From Lyngbya sp. HA4199-MV5 (GTDB lineage Bacteria; Cyanobacteriota; Cyanobacteriia; Leptolyngbyales; Leptolyngbyaceae), in NCBI GenBank assembly GCA_019359375.1, contig JAHHHL010000056.1:1-36051 (forward strand): a stretch of 36,051 nt of DNA, given 5' to 3'. Positions within the stretch are counted from its first letter, which is position 1; the number at the start of each line of letters is the position of its first letter. A model generated the notes under the pieces. The model was not told where the DNA came from. It did no database searches and saw nothing but the letters and a program-made list of their open reading frames with translations. Both the position numbers and the translations under genes were made by a program. Positions 24,152 to 32,816 of this stretch are shown here, piece after piece.

Positions 24152-24949
24152 TTGCACACGCCGAAATCTGCTCAAATTCGTGTTGAAGGGGTGAGTCTCG
24201 CACCAAAAATTTTTACTGCGGGGAAAGTGCCTGTAGACCAACACTCGGTTTCGAGCAGCCATCATCTGTTGAAAGAGCTTTCGTTTGAGGTGTTTCGGGG
24301 CGATCGTGTTGCTCTTGTTGGCGCGTCAGGTGCGGGTAAAACGTCTTTGCTGCGGCTGTTAAACCGTCTTAGTGAGCCAAGCAGCGGCACGATTTACTTG
24401 GACGATCGGGCACTGCATCAGATACCAGCCGTTCAGCTACGGCAGCAGGTGGTTTTGGTACTGCAAGAGTCAAAGCTGCTGAGTATGACGGTACAGCAGT
24501 CACTTGAATACCCTTTAGCGTTGCGGTGTGTTGCAAAACAGACGATGCAAGAGCGCCTGCGGTATTGGGTTGATCGCCTGCGGATTCCAGCAGATTGGCT
24601 GCCTCGTACAGAGCTACAGCTTTCTGTGGGACAACGCCAGTGGGTGGCGATCGCCCGCGCCCTCATGACTGAACCCAACGTGCTGCTGTTAGATGAACCA
24701 ACCGCGTCTTTGGATCTGGGTCGCAGCGAGCTGTTGTTAGACGCGCTGGCTGAACTGAAGCAGACCAAGGGCACCACGATCGTGATGGCAAATCATCAGC
24801 TAGAACTCGCAGAGCAATTTTGTGATCGGGTACTGCACCTTGAGCAGGGGAGATTGCGGCAAGATTTGGTTGCTCAGCGTATGAATTGGCAGACGTTGAG
24901 GCAACTGATTGTGCAAACAGAAGCGCATCAGGCTGAAGAGTGGGATTGA
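24152..24949 (+). CDS. ABC transporter ATP-binding protein, substrate unknown
   Basis: This single-NBD ATPase of 265 aa has Walker A GASGAGKT (near 57-64), Q-loop VVLVLQESKLLSMTV, signature LSVGQRQWVAIARAL, Walker B VLLLDEPTASLDLG and H-loop NHQ. Its length and the region after the Q-loop recall FetA/YbbL-type ATPases that pair with a multi-TM FetB permease, but the similarity is only by eye. The signature has V in place of G (LSVGQ), which is tolerated in this superfamily. The start is TTG in my reading and has no ribosome site; a later start is possible. No canonical permease is adjacent. The preceding three-TM gene is the only membrane protein nearby. Confidence 0.82.
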   Translation: MHTPKSAQIRVEGVSLAPKIFTAGKVPVDQHSVSSSHHLLKELSFEVFRGDRVALVGASGAGKTSLLRLLNRLSEPSSGTIYLDDRALHQIPAVQLRQQVVLVLQESKLLSMTVQQSLEYPLALRCVAKQTMQERLRYWVDRLRIPADWLPRTELQLSVGQRQWVAIARALMTEPNVLLLDEPTASLDLGRSELLLDALAELKQTKGTTIVMANHQLELAEQFCDRVLHLEQGRLRQDLVAQRMNWQTLRQLIVQTEAHQAEEWD

Positions 24950-25448
24950 AGCGGTAATGGATTGAACCAAGCGATGAATCGTGTGAAGCAAACAGCAGCC
25001 TGAAGAGCGTTTGCGGTACTTTCTTCGCTCAACCTGAAGCCCGTCAAGTCACTTTAGGCTGACTAAGCCTTTAAGCTTCTATGCCTCTAGACGTAAAAAA
25101 GGCTTAAACCGCTGCTTTTATTTGCGTCTTCAGGTGTTGTGCTGATAAATTTCGTTTATCGGTTTTGCCGCAAAAGCCAGATGAGGTAAGACGGGTGGAG
25201 GGGAGAGCTTTAAGCGGAGGGCAATGCCTCTACATAGCTTTTAACTCTAATGCCCAAGTATCAGTGGCGGCGGCTAAAGCAAGAGTCTGAAGTGTTTCAT
25301 ACAGTGGTTAGGGGTTGGGTAAGCCACAGTCTGGCAAATATGGGTGTGGGGTGTAGGGCATGGGGTGTGGTGAATGCAAACAAAAACGGCTGTAAAAAGG
25401 ATTACAAAGTTAGTGCGATCGTTTACCTGGCAGGGGCAGAACACGTAA
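24950..25448. other. intergenic region with weak hairpins and a heptamer array
   Basis: A small stem AGGCT-gacta-AGCCT at 25056-25070, followed by TTTAAGC, could terminate the ABC gene. At 25341-25375 lie five 7-mers of GGGGTGT type. The 140-codon frame starting at 25250 runs through this array and overlaps the start of the kinase gene; I reject it. Confidence 0.5.
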
Positions 25449-28400
25449 ATGAGAGTAAGCGGTTCCCCAAAGCGCCTCATCAGTCGCTCTCAGATGCTTC
25501 CTTATGGGGTGGCGATACTGGCAGCGACCGCCTCCCTATTCTTAACCCAATTTTTTTGGTCGCTCCTCGATCCGCTTGTCTTTATACTCTTTTACGCTGC
25601 TATTGCCGTAAGTGCCTGGTATGGCGGCATGAGAGGTGGTCTATTGGCGATCGGTCTCTCTACGTTCTATAGTTTTTATTTTCTTTTTGAGCCGTCCCAT
25701 TCCTTTAAAGTCATCACTGCCAAGCAACTGGTGCAGGTCATTGCGTTTGTGCTCGTATCGTTTCTGATCACCGTGTTGTGTTCACAGTTGCAAGCGGCTA
25801 AACGCAAAGCAGAAACAAACCTGAAGCAGTTGCGTGAGAGCGAAAGGCGCTTTAGTCGGCTTTCTGAAACAGATCTGCTTGGTATCGTTACCACTGATGC
25901 GAATGGCACGATCGTCGAAGCCAATAGTGCCTTTCTATCTCTGCTGGGCTATACGCAAGACGATGTACAGGCGGGTCGTCTTCACTGGCGAACCATGATT
26001 CCACCAGGTTATTTGGATGCGTATGAGCGATCAATGGGTGCATTAAACGAGAGAGAGAGTAGCTTACCCTTTGAAACGGTCTGTAGCCGTAAAGACAGTA
26101 CCCTGGTACCTGTTTTAATTGGCTCTGCCCTGATGAGTGAGAGAACAACCATTAGCTTTATTTTCAACATCAGCGATCGCAGACAGGCAGAGGCGGCGTG
26201 GCTTGAAATGAACGCTCGCTTAGAGCAGCACAGCACTGAGTTGGCTGTCACCAATGAGGAGTTAGAAACGACCCTGGAAGAATTGAGAATTGCCGAAGAA
26301 GAACTGTTGCGACAAAACGAACAGTTGAAAACTGAGCAGCAACGGTATCAGAATTTATTTCAGTTTGCGCCCGATGGTTATCTAGTTACAGACACAGCAG
26401 GCATTATTCAGGAAGCCAATCAAGCCGTTGCAGCACAACTCTCGCTCAACGCCTCAGATTTGCTTGGGCAACCTCTGTTTAACGTCATCGCTGGTCAAGA
26501 CCTTAAAGGGTTTCGTGAGCAGTTTAATCAACTGACAGAACAGCCAGCAGAGCACCAAACACCACGTACATGGGAGATGCACTTACAAACCCGGCAGAGC
26601 CATGTTTTTCCGGCTGAACTGACAGTTGGCTGTGTTTATGACGCGACAGGCAACGTTTCTAATGTACGCTGGCTCATTCGGGATATCACCGAGCGCAAAC
26701 AGGCAGAAGCAAAACTGCGTGAAAGTGAAAGGTTATATCGCACGATCGGTGAAACGCTTGATTATGGTATTTGGGTTTGTGATCCGCGCGGGCGAAATCT
26801 CTATGCCAGTCGTTCGTTTCTAGAGTTGGTGGGGTTGAGTCAGGCGGAATGTGCCGAGTTTGGCTGGGGCGAGGTGCTGCATCCCGATGACGCAGAGCGC
26901 ACGATCGCTGCCTGGAATGAATGTGTTCGTACCGAAGGCACCTGGGATATTGAACACCGTTTTCGAGGCGTAGATGGTAACTGGCACCCCCTTCTCGCAC
27001 GAGGATTGCCAGTCAGAGATGAAGACGGACAAATCATTGCCTGGGCGGGTATCAATCTCGACATCAGCCGACAAAAACGGGTAGAAGCGGAGTTGCGTCA
27101 GAGCGAAGAGCGCTATCGTTATCTTGTAGAATCGATCCCGCAACTGGTTTGGACAGCCAACAGCGAGGGGGCACTGCTCGATGTCAATCAACGCTGGCTT
27201 GACTTTACAGGTTTGACACGCGCCCAGGCACAGAGTGACGGTTGGGAGGCAATTGTCCACCCTGACGATGTGCCCGTTTTAAGTGAACATTGGCTGGTAG
27301 CCCAGCAAAGCGGCACCGATTACTATGCTGAAGGGCGTATGCGGCGGCACGATGGTGTGTATCGTTGGCACTTACACCAGGCGATTCCCCTCAAGAATGA
27401 GCAGGGCGCGATCGTGAAATGGTTTGGAACCGCCACCGAGATTGATGATCAAAAGCGACTGGAACAGCAGCGCGATCGCATTCTCCAGCAGGAACAAACT
27501 GCCCGCGAAGCGGCTGAAAATGCCAACCGCATTAAGGACGAATTTTTGGCTGTCCTCTCGCACGAATTGCGATCGCCCCTCAACCCCATCCTGGGCTGGT
27601 CAAGATTACTGCAAACGCAATCGCTGAATGAGGCTCAAACTACAGAAGCTTTAAAGGTCATTGAACGTAACGCAAAGCTACAAGCCGAACTCATTGAAGA
27701 TCTGTTAGATGTCTCGCGGATTCTGCGGGGCAAACTGAGCCTCAAGGTTGCTCCGGTTGATCTGGTTGCCACAATTCAAGCGGCGATCGAGACGGTGCGG
27801 CTCGCGGCAGAAGCAAAAGCCATTGAGATGCAGCCGAGGCTTGAACCACAACTTGGGTACGTTGCAGGTGATGCCAACCGTTTGCAGCAAGTTGTTTGGA
27901 ACCTGCTGTCGAACGCCGTTAAGTTTACACCAGAGGGTGGGCGAGTGGCGGTGATATTAGAGGAAACGGGGAATGGGGAATGGGGAATAGGGAATAGGGA
28001 AATGCCAAACCACTCCCGACTCCCGACTCCCAACTCCCCCTCTTATGCTCAAATTACGGTCACCGATACTGGGAAAGGCATTGCCCCTGACTTTCTGCCC
28101 TATGTGTTTGATTACTTTCGTCAGTCAGAAGCTGCCACAACCCGAAAGTTTGGTGGTTTGGGGTTGGGACTGGCGATCGTTCGACAATTAGTGGAACTGC
28201 ACGGCGGCACGATTTGGGCAGCTAGCCCCGGTGAAGGGCAGGGTGCAACGTTTGTCGTCAGGCTACCGCTTATGCCAACGCCACTGCCCACTCACTCCTC
28301 AAATGAACTATCTGAGCCATCATTAAATTTGAGCGGCATCACCATTTTGGTTGTTGATGACGACGACGATGCACGCGCCTTTAGTACTTTTTTGTTAGAG

Positions 28401-28721
28401 CAATACGGAGCCACTGTAACAGCCGCAACTTCAGCAGAAGAGGCGTTTGCTGTGCTGACTCAAGCCAAGCCAGACGTGCTTTTGAGCGACATTGGCATGC
28501 CGAGTGTAGACGGCTACATGCTCATGCAACGGGTGAGAAACCTACCCCCGGCACAAGGCGGCACGATTCCGGCGATCGCGCTCACAGCCTATGCTGGGGA
28601 AATTGATTATCAACAGGCGATCGCGGCAGGCTTTCAGCAACATCTTGCCAAACCCGTTGAGCCAACCGTGCTGATTACGACGATTCTCAACTTGCTCAGC
28701 AGTAGGGGCTTACGACCGTAA
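25449..28721 (+). CDS. hybrid sensor histidine kinase: DUF4118-like TM domain, four PAS, HisKA, HATPase, receiver
   Basis: The 1090-aa protein has a KdpD/DUF4118-like four-helix membrane domain (about 16-115), PAS1 (about 130-245), a coiled coil, PAS2 (300-420) and two PAS_3-type domains (430-545 and 555-675). HisKA has HELRSPLNP with His705. HATPase_c has N-box NLLSNAVKF, G1 DTGKGI, F-box VFDYFRQ and G2 GLGLGLAIV. The C-terminal receiver has DDDD and phospho-acceptor Asp1014 in LLSDIGMP, then the conserved Lys in AKPVEP. About 25 residues at 839-864 between N-box and G1 are encoded by GGGGAAT and ACTCCCG heptamers. The last residues and stop come from a perfect inverted repeat. The signal is unknown; PAS chemistry cannot be read here. 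Confidence 0.93.
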   Translation: MRVSGSPKRLISRSQMLPYGVAILAATASLFLTQFFWSLLDPLVFILFYAAIAVSAWYGGMRGGLLAIGLSTFYSFYFLFEPSHSFKVITAKQLVQVIAFVLVSFLITVLCSQLQAAKRKAETNLKQLRESERRFSRLSETDLLGIVTTDANGTIVEANSAFLSLLGYTQDDVQAGRLHWRTMIPPGYLDAYERSMGALNERESSLPFETVCSRKDSTLVPVLIGSALMSERTTISFIFNISDRRQAEAAWLEMNARLEQHSTELAVTNEELETTLEELRIAEEELLRQNEQLKTEQQRYQNLFQFAPDGYLVTDTAGIIQEANQAVAAQLSLNASDLLGQPLFNVIAGQDLKGFREQFNQLTEQPAEHQTPRTWEMHLQTRQSHVFPAELTVGCVYDATGNVSNVRWLIRDITERKQAEAKLRESERLYRTIGETLDYGIWVCDPRGRNLYASRSFLELVGLSQAECAEFGWGEVLHPDDAERTIAAWNECVRTEGTWDIEHRFRGVDGNWHPLLARGLPVRDEDGQIIAWAGINLDISRQKRVEAELRQSEERYRYLVESIPQLVWTANSEGALLDVNQRWLDFTGLTRAQAQSDGWEAIVHPDDVPVLSEHWLVAQQSGTDYYAEGRMRRHDGVYRWHLHQAIPLKNEQGAIVKWFGTATEIDDQKRLEQQRDRILQQEQTAREAAENANRIKDEFLAVLSHELRSPLNPILGWSRLLQTQSLNEAQTTEALKVIERNAKLQAELIEDLLDVSRILRGKLSLKVAPVDLVATIQAAIETVRLAAEAKAIEMQPRLEPQLGYVAGDANRLQQVVWNLLSNAVKFTPEGGRVAVILEETGNGEWGIGNREMPNHSRLPTPNSPSYAQITVTDTGKGIAPDFLPYVFDYFRQSEAATTRKFGGLGLGLAIVRQLVELHGGTIWAASPGEGQGATFVVRLPLMPTPLPTHSSNELSEPSLNLSGITILVVDDDDDARAFSTFLLEQYGATVTAATSAEEAFAVLTQAKPDVLLSDIGMPSVDGYMLMQRVRNLPPAQGGTIPAIALTAYAGEIDYQQAIAAGFQQHLAKPVEPTVLITTILNLLSSRGLRP
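27968..28040. repeat. in-frame heptanucleotide arrays inside the hybrid kinase gene
   Basis: About five GGGGAAT/AGGGAAT units (27968-28001) are followed, after a short spacer, by four ACTCCCG-type units (28012-28039). The two halves are roughly inverted copies. The chosen reading frame has no stop codon across them and adds a Gly/Asn/Glu- then Pro/Ser/Asn-rich segment to the HATPase domain. Confidence 0.9.
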
Positions 28722-28729
28722 GCCCCTAC
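28702..28729. repeat. perfect 13-bp inverted repeat overlapping the kinase stop codon
   Basis: GTAGGGGCTTACG (28702-28714) and CGTAAGCCCCTAC (28717-28729) are separated by 2 nt. The left arm encodes the final residues RGLRP and the TAA stop lies in the right arm. It may act as a terminator between convergent genes, though no T-run follows. Confidence 0.85.
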
Positions 28730-28819
28730 GAGGATTTGTAGCTGGAACTTAGAGAATCGGTATAAGGTCAGGGCGATCGTGACTTCTACCCGTTCAGCCC
28801 TCACCGTCGTTTTCTTCAA

Positions 28820-29521
28820 CTAACTACGAAACAGGCGGCTATACTGAGTTTCGTGCTTCATACTGGCAAGAGTCAGCCCCCAACTACAGCTATGCAACGC
28901 CTGATCAGGTAAGGTTAATGCCTCGTCAACCGTTTGCTGGATCACGGGCTGAAGCTTTAACAGTAATTGTTGCCCTGCCGTTTGACCCAGTGGTATTAGC
29001 TTGACACCTGCATTGACTAAATTCGTTGCCCAACCGTGCAAGTAGCCCAACATTGCTGGTTGTAAGGCAATATGCCAATGGACAGCGGCAAGAGCAAAGG
29101 CGATCGCAAAATGACAGCCATCACCGTGTAGAAGGGTCGATTGCGGTAACACCTGTAGATCGTGCAGTAACCGTACCAACGATCGACCCATCTGCAAACT
29201 TTGCGATCGCAACTCCTCTGTTTCTCGTGCCGCTGACAGCCAACGATTCCAGTGGTTGATAGCTTCCCAATCATTACTCTGGCAAGCTTTATACGCTTTC
29301 ACCAGGATGGCGGCTTCAACCCGAATAGTGCCAACGCGTAATTCCTGCACCAGCCAGTCTTCAAGCGCACTGCGATCACCTAACCTGTTAGCTTCAACCA
29401 GTGCCTCAATACCTTCCGAGTAACTATACGCGCCTACTGGCAATGCCGAACTCGCCAACTGTAGCAAGCGCAGCAACGCCAGCGAATCAGCCTCATCCTC
29501 CATCGGTTCCTTCAACGCCAT
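28820..29521 (-). CDS. ureF: urease accessory protein UreF
   Basis: UreF acts with UreD and UreG to insert nickel into urease. The diagnostic start [21 protein letters not shown] lies at about 17-37, followed by an all-helical fold and the C-terminal [13 protein letters not shown] with a conserved His/Ser-rich end. The length of 233 aa is normal. AAGGA lies 4 nt before an internal ATG at 29503 (MEDEADS), which is an alternative start. ureE lies upstream on the same strand but is separated by repeat block R5. No ureG follows, since the next gene is the convergent kinase; the remaining urease genes must be elsewhere. Confidence 0.95.
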   Translation of the reverse strand: MALKEPMEDEADSLALLRLLQLASSALPVGAYSYSEGIEALVEANRLGDRSALEDWLVQELRVGTIRVEAAILVKAYKACQSNDWEAINHWNRWLSAARETEELRSQSLQMGRSLVRLLHDLQVLPQSTLLHGDGCHFAIAFALAAVHWHIALQPAMLGYLHGWATNLVNAGVKLIPLGQTAGQQLLLKLQPVIQQTVDEALTLPDQALHSCSWGLTLASMKHETQYSRLFRS

Positions 29522-29524
29522 TAA

Positions 29525-29681
29525 TGCTCTATCCTTTTCCTTCTACCTTCTGCCTAGCGGTCAGGAGTCAGGAGTCAAGAGAGTTGTTAGTTGTTAGTTG
29601 TTAGTTGTTAGCGCAGGGGATATTCCTGGCTCCTTCTAAAAACTAAAAACCAAAAACTCCCTCGCCCTCAGCCCTCAGCCC
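29525..29681. repeat. dispersed intergenic repeat block R5
   Basis: A short version of R1/R4 in the same orientation: CCTTCTACCTTCTGCC, GCGGTCAGGAGTCAGGAGTC, four AGTTGTT heptamers, the core GCGCAGGGGATATTCCTGGC and TCCTTCTAAAAAC (29611-29643), then GCCCTCA heptamers. The GCCCTCA array (TGAGGGC on the coding strand) starts with the ureE stop codon itself. Confidence 0.85.
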
Positions 29682-30116
29682 TCAATGCCCATGCCCATAC
29701 GCCCCTATTTCTGGCTGAAACGGCTGCACTTCTTCAACGACGCGTAGCCCCCGATGCTCCAGCAGGCTGCGTAACACCGGATCGGGAGCAAGTCGCAAGT
29801 AGGTTGGCGTAATCTCTAAGGGCACATGGCGGTTGCCCAAATGGTACGCCGCTTGCAGGAGGTGTAGTGCCTCTTCTGCCCGTGCTGTCAAAACAGGTTC
29901 CGGCTTGGCAATCACTCGCACAACCACACCGTCCTCAGACTGCAACCAATCACCATCGTGCAAGACGGTGCCTCTGGGTAGTTGGAGGTATACAGGCTCA
30001 CCTTCTAAGCTTTCGCAACGATAGCGCGATCGGGTGCGATCGTCGGCTGTCAACGCTAAGGTCAAAGTGGCGGCAGTCTCCGGCGGTACGGTCAAGCGTT
30101 GGGTAAACGTTGTCAT
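29682..30116 (-). CDS. ureE: urease accessory protein UreE (nickel metallochaperone)
   Basis: UreE carries Ni2+ to the UreD-UreF-UreG complex. It has an N-terminal peptide-binding domain ([20 protein letters not shown], then [10 protein letters not shown]) and a metal-binding domain with GNRHVPLEI, the conserved His being near residue 96. A short C-terminal HGH may add nickel ligands; it is much shorter than the His-rich tail of Klebsiella UreE. The frame extends 14 codons upstream (to 30158); [13 protein letters not shown] is the family-like start. The stop codon TGA is the first unit of a TGAGGGC heptamer array. Confidence 0.93.
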   Translation of the reverse strand: MTTFTQRLTVPPETAATLTLALTADDRTRSRYRCESLEGEPVYLQLPRGTVLHDGDWLQSEDGVVVRVIAKPEPVLTARAEEALHLLQAAYHLGNRHVPLEITPTYLRLAPDPVLRSLLEHRGLRVVEEVQPFQPEIGAYGHGH

Positions 30117-30226
30117 CACGGTTCCAGCAGACCTTATGGTTGAATGGCGTACCAGCAAAAGTTTAGTGTACTCAAGCGCTTTTTAGACAGTAAGGGATCA
30201 GGCGTTAATGATCTTTGCAAGGTCAG

Positions 30227-32551
30227 CTATGGCTTCGTGAAGCGGCTCAACAGCTTTTTCCAGGGAGGCTGGGGTGTTTGATGTTGTTTCAAGTCGCGTA
30301 ATTGCTGTTTTACTTGAGCGAGGTTAGGAGGGGTGCCGCCATAGCGCCAGCCCACATAGGCTTGAGCAATATCGTTAATGGCTGCCGCCTGATGGGTTGG
30401 TTGCACCTCGTAAGCCTGACGCGCATACTCCAGAGGCGTTTGGGCAGCATGCTTGCGAAACCCTTGTAATGCTAACCAGTGCAACATCTGCTGATACAGG
30501 CTTTCCATCGGAGGCAATTTTGCCAGCCAGCGACGGTAGCGCCAACTCCGCCAACTTCGCCAGAGCAGCCAACCTGCGAATGTAAGGACGATCGCCAAAA
30601 GTAGCCCAGCAAAAAGCCCCACCCACCCTTGAGAAAACAAGCCCATGAACCATGCGATCGTTGCGGCAATCCAGCCAGCCACTAAGCCGAAGGTTTGATT
30701 GAGCCAACTGGTCATAGGGGAGGGCAACCAGCCTGCCACCCAGCGCCAAAACGCGCGCAACACACTAAACGTCTGCTCTTCCTCAATGGAGGGCGGGATT
30801 AGTTCATGTCCTGGAATGGGATCAAACGCAAACCAGCCATATTGAGGAAAGAAGACTTCTGTAATGGCATAGGCATCGGTGTTACGCACCACATACAGCC
30901 CAGTGAAGGGATTGAACTCGCCGGGACCAAACCCTGCTACCAACCGCGCGGGAATGTTGATCGATCGCAACATCACCGTGAGCGCCGTCGAAAAGTGATC
31001 CGGGTAGCCACCCTGATACTTAAAGAGAAACGCTTCGACGAGATCTTCATCGGGTGCAAGAAAGGGTAGATCGGGTTGAATCGTATAACGTTGCTTCAAG
31101 ACCTGAGCCAGATACAGCACCTTTTCGTAGGTAGCGGTCAGCGGCTTGGGTGAGGTTGCTAACAGTGCTTGAGTCCGCTGGCGCACCCGCTCTAAAATTT
31201 TAGGCGGGACGGTCAGGTAGTCATTGGTAATGCTGGGTGGATAGGTCTGGGGTGCAGCTCGTAGTCGCGCACGATCGCGGTAGGGCACTTCTGACACAAC
31301 GGTATAGGTCAGCCCTTCTCGTAGCTCCAGCGGCGATCGTAAGTTGCCATTGGGATCGATCGCAATCTGTCGCGTTGGAAAGTAAAGCTCTTTCGCCTGA
31401 GACAATGCTGGCAGCAAGTTCGGCAAGTCTGAGACAGCCGTGTAGGTTTGGATAATTTCTTTCGTTCGGCTGAGCGAGATGGGTCTTGGCAAAAAGAACT
31501 GGTAAGACCAGGTGGGTCGAGTCACCGTAGTCGCCTTGTCATTACGAGAAATTTCCCACCCCTGCCCTAAATAGCGATCGAACGCCAGCACGCGCCAAAA
31601 GCCTTCCGCCTGGGAGCGTATGCGTAAAACCACTCGTGGTTTCAGTGATCCCCGCAGGTTTTGGTTGATGCGGCTATTAAAACCATAGTAGAAATTCTCG
31701 TCTAACTTCCCTGGACCAAAGCCCTCACCCTGTTTGGATCCAGTACCAGCACCTTCTCCAGCACCCGATCGCACATAACCAGGGTTAATAATGCGGCTAT
31801 TGTCTTCAAAATCCTTCTGAATTTGAGGACTTACCGGGAACGATCGCAGTTGATAACCCGGAAAGCGCGGCAGGCAGGCAAAAATCAGCAGCCCTGCGAC
31901 TAAAATCACCACCAAAAAGCTCAACCATCGTTTTGGCGATAATCCCGTACTTTGCCAGGGAGATTGAATTGGTTGACTGGTGAGACCCAACCGCGATCGA
32001 TAGTCCAGTACCAGAACTGGCAGCGCGATCGCCAGAAACATCAGCAACAGCAGCCCAAACGTCATCGTCTGACTCAGAGTGCAGGCAACGCTAATCAGGA
32101 TCAGCCCAATCACCATTGAGTAGCCCAAGTCTTTCCGGCGCGGGAGATCGAAGCTATGCAACACCTGAAGCTGCACTAACAGCTCGGCTAGCACCAGGCG
32201 GGTATCGTTGAGATCAGCCCTCAAACCCACAAAAAATGCTGCTAACGCCAGCAGCATTCCGATCGCAATACAAAATTTTGCGGCAATGTTGCGTTTGTAG
32301 CGCTGCTGCCAGCTCCAGAAAGCACCCATCACGCTCAGCGGCACAGCCCACACGCTCATCCCAGTCGATGCAGCCACGTCTGTTGCCGCAATGCCCACCA
32401 GCACCATTGACTGCACTAGCACCCTCAACAGGATCGATTCTTCGATCGCAGATGCCGGAAACTTCTCTAACCGCTGCCGGAAGCGATCCACGATCGTGTC
32501 TGCCTGCCTTTGAGCCGTTCCAGAAACACCAGTCTTAAAGTGACCAACCAT
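30227..32551 (-). CDS. TgpA-like membrane protein with a transglutaminase-like domain lacking catalytic Cys and His
   Basis: The 774-aa protein has a DUF3488-type N-terminal membrane block (about five to six TM helices, 45-245), an extracytoplasmic region with a transglutaminase-like core (about 490-590), a TM helix near 640-665 and a cytoplasmic DUF4129-like tail. Active family members have GYCEHF and DAHAW motifs. Here the aligned positions read GYPDHFSTAL (Pro517 for Cys) and TDAYAITEV (Tyr561 for His), while Asp577 in AFDPIPGH remains. Classical Cys-protease or transglutaminase chemistry is therefore not expected. I recall the same GGYPDHF variant in other cyanobacteria, so this is probably a conserved pseudoenzyme. 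It lies 265 bp downstream of patU on the same strand. Confidence 0.9.
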   Translation of the reverse strand: MVGHFKTGVSGTAQRQADTIVDRFRQRLEKFPASAIEESILLRVLVQSMVLVGIAATDVAASTGMSVWAVPLSVMGAFWSWQQRYKRNIAAKFCIAIGMLLALAAFFVGLRADLNDTRLVLAELLVQLQVLHSFDLPRRKDLGYSMVIGLILISVACTLSQTMTFGLLLLMFLAIALPVLVLDYRSRLGLTSQPIQSPWQSTGLSPKRWLSFLVVILVAGLLIFACLPRFPGYQLRSFPVSPQIQKDFEDNSRIINPGYVRSGAGEGAGTGSKQGEGFGPGKLDENFYYGFNSRINQNLRGSLKPRVVLRIRSQAEGFWRVLAFDRYLGQGWEISRNDKATTVTRPTWSYQFFLPRPISLSRTKEIIQTYTAVSDLPNLLPALSQAKELYFPTRQIAIDPNGNLRSPLELREGLTYTVVSEVPYRDRARLRAAPQTYPPSITNDYLTVPPKILERVRQRTQALLATSPKPLTATYEKVLYLAQVLKQRYTIQPDLPFLAPDEDLVEAFLFKYQGGYPDHFSTALTVMLRSINIPARLVAGFGPGEFNPFTGLYVVRNTDAYAITEVFFPQYGWFAFDPIPGHELIPPSIEEEQTFSVLRAFWRWVAGWLPSPMTSWLNQTFGLVAGWIAATIAWFMGLFSQGWVGLFAGLLLAIVLTFAGWLLWRSWRSWRYRRWLAKLPPMESLYQQMLHWLALQGFRKHAAQTPLEYARQAYEVQPTHQAAAINDIAQAYVGWRYGGTPPNLAQVKQQLRDLKQHQTPQPPWKKLLSRFTKP

Positions 32552-32644
32552 GAGCAGGCAAAGAATCGACAGTACGCTTGGCTGGCTGCATCTTCAGATT
32601 GAGGAACAATTAACCCCTACCCTGAATCTAAAGCTTTTAAGACC

Positions 32645-32670
32645 CATGATTCCTCTAAAAAAGAATCATG
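32645..32670 (-). terminator. possible patU terminator hairpin
   Basis: CATGATTC (32645-32652) and GAATCATG (32663-32670) form an 8-bp stem with a 10-nt loop, located in the patU-tgpA gap. The T-run lies in the loop on the minus strand rather than after the stem, so this is weak. Confidence 0.3.
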
Positions 32671-32816
32671 CTTGAACGTTTACGCGGCGATCGCACGATG
32701 TGCTGAGACGCGACAAAGATTCAAGCTCAAATCTGAAGGCAACCAGCTCCATCATACCCATTGCCTGTCGAGACTAACGGCTAAGCGTGCATATCTACAC
32801 GGATGCTTGCTAACGA

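Noticed and set aside
25250-25672. 140-codon plus-strand open frame before the hybrid kinase
   Set aside because: It runs through a GGGGTGT heptamer array and overlaps the kinase start; no ribosome site or recognisable fold.
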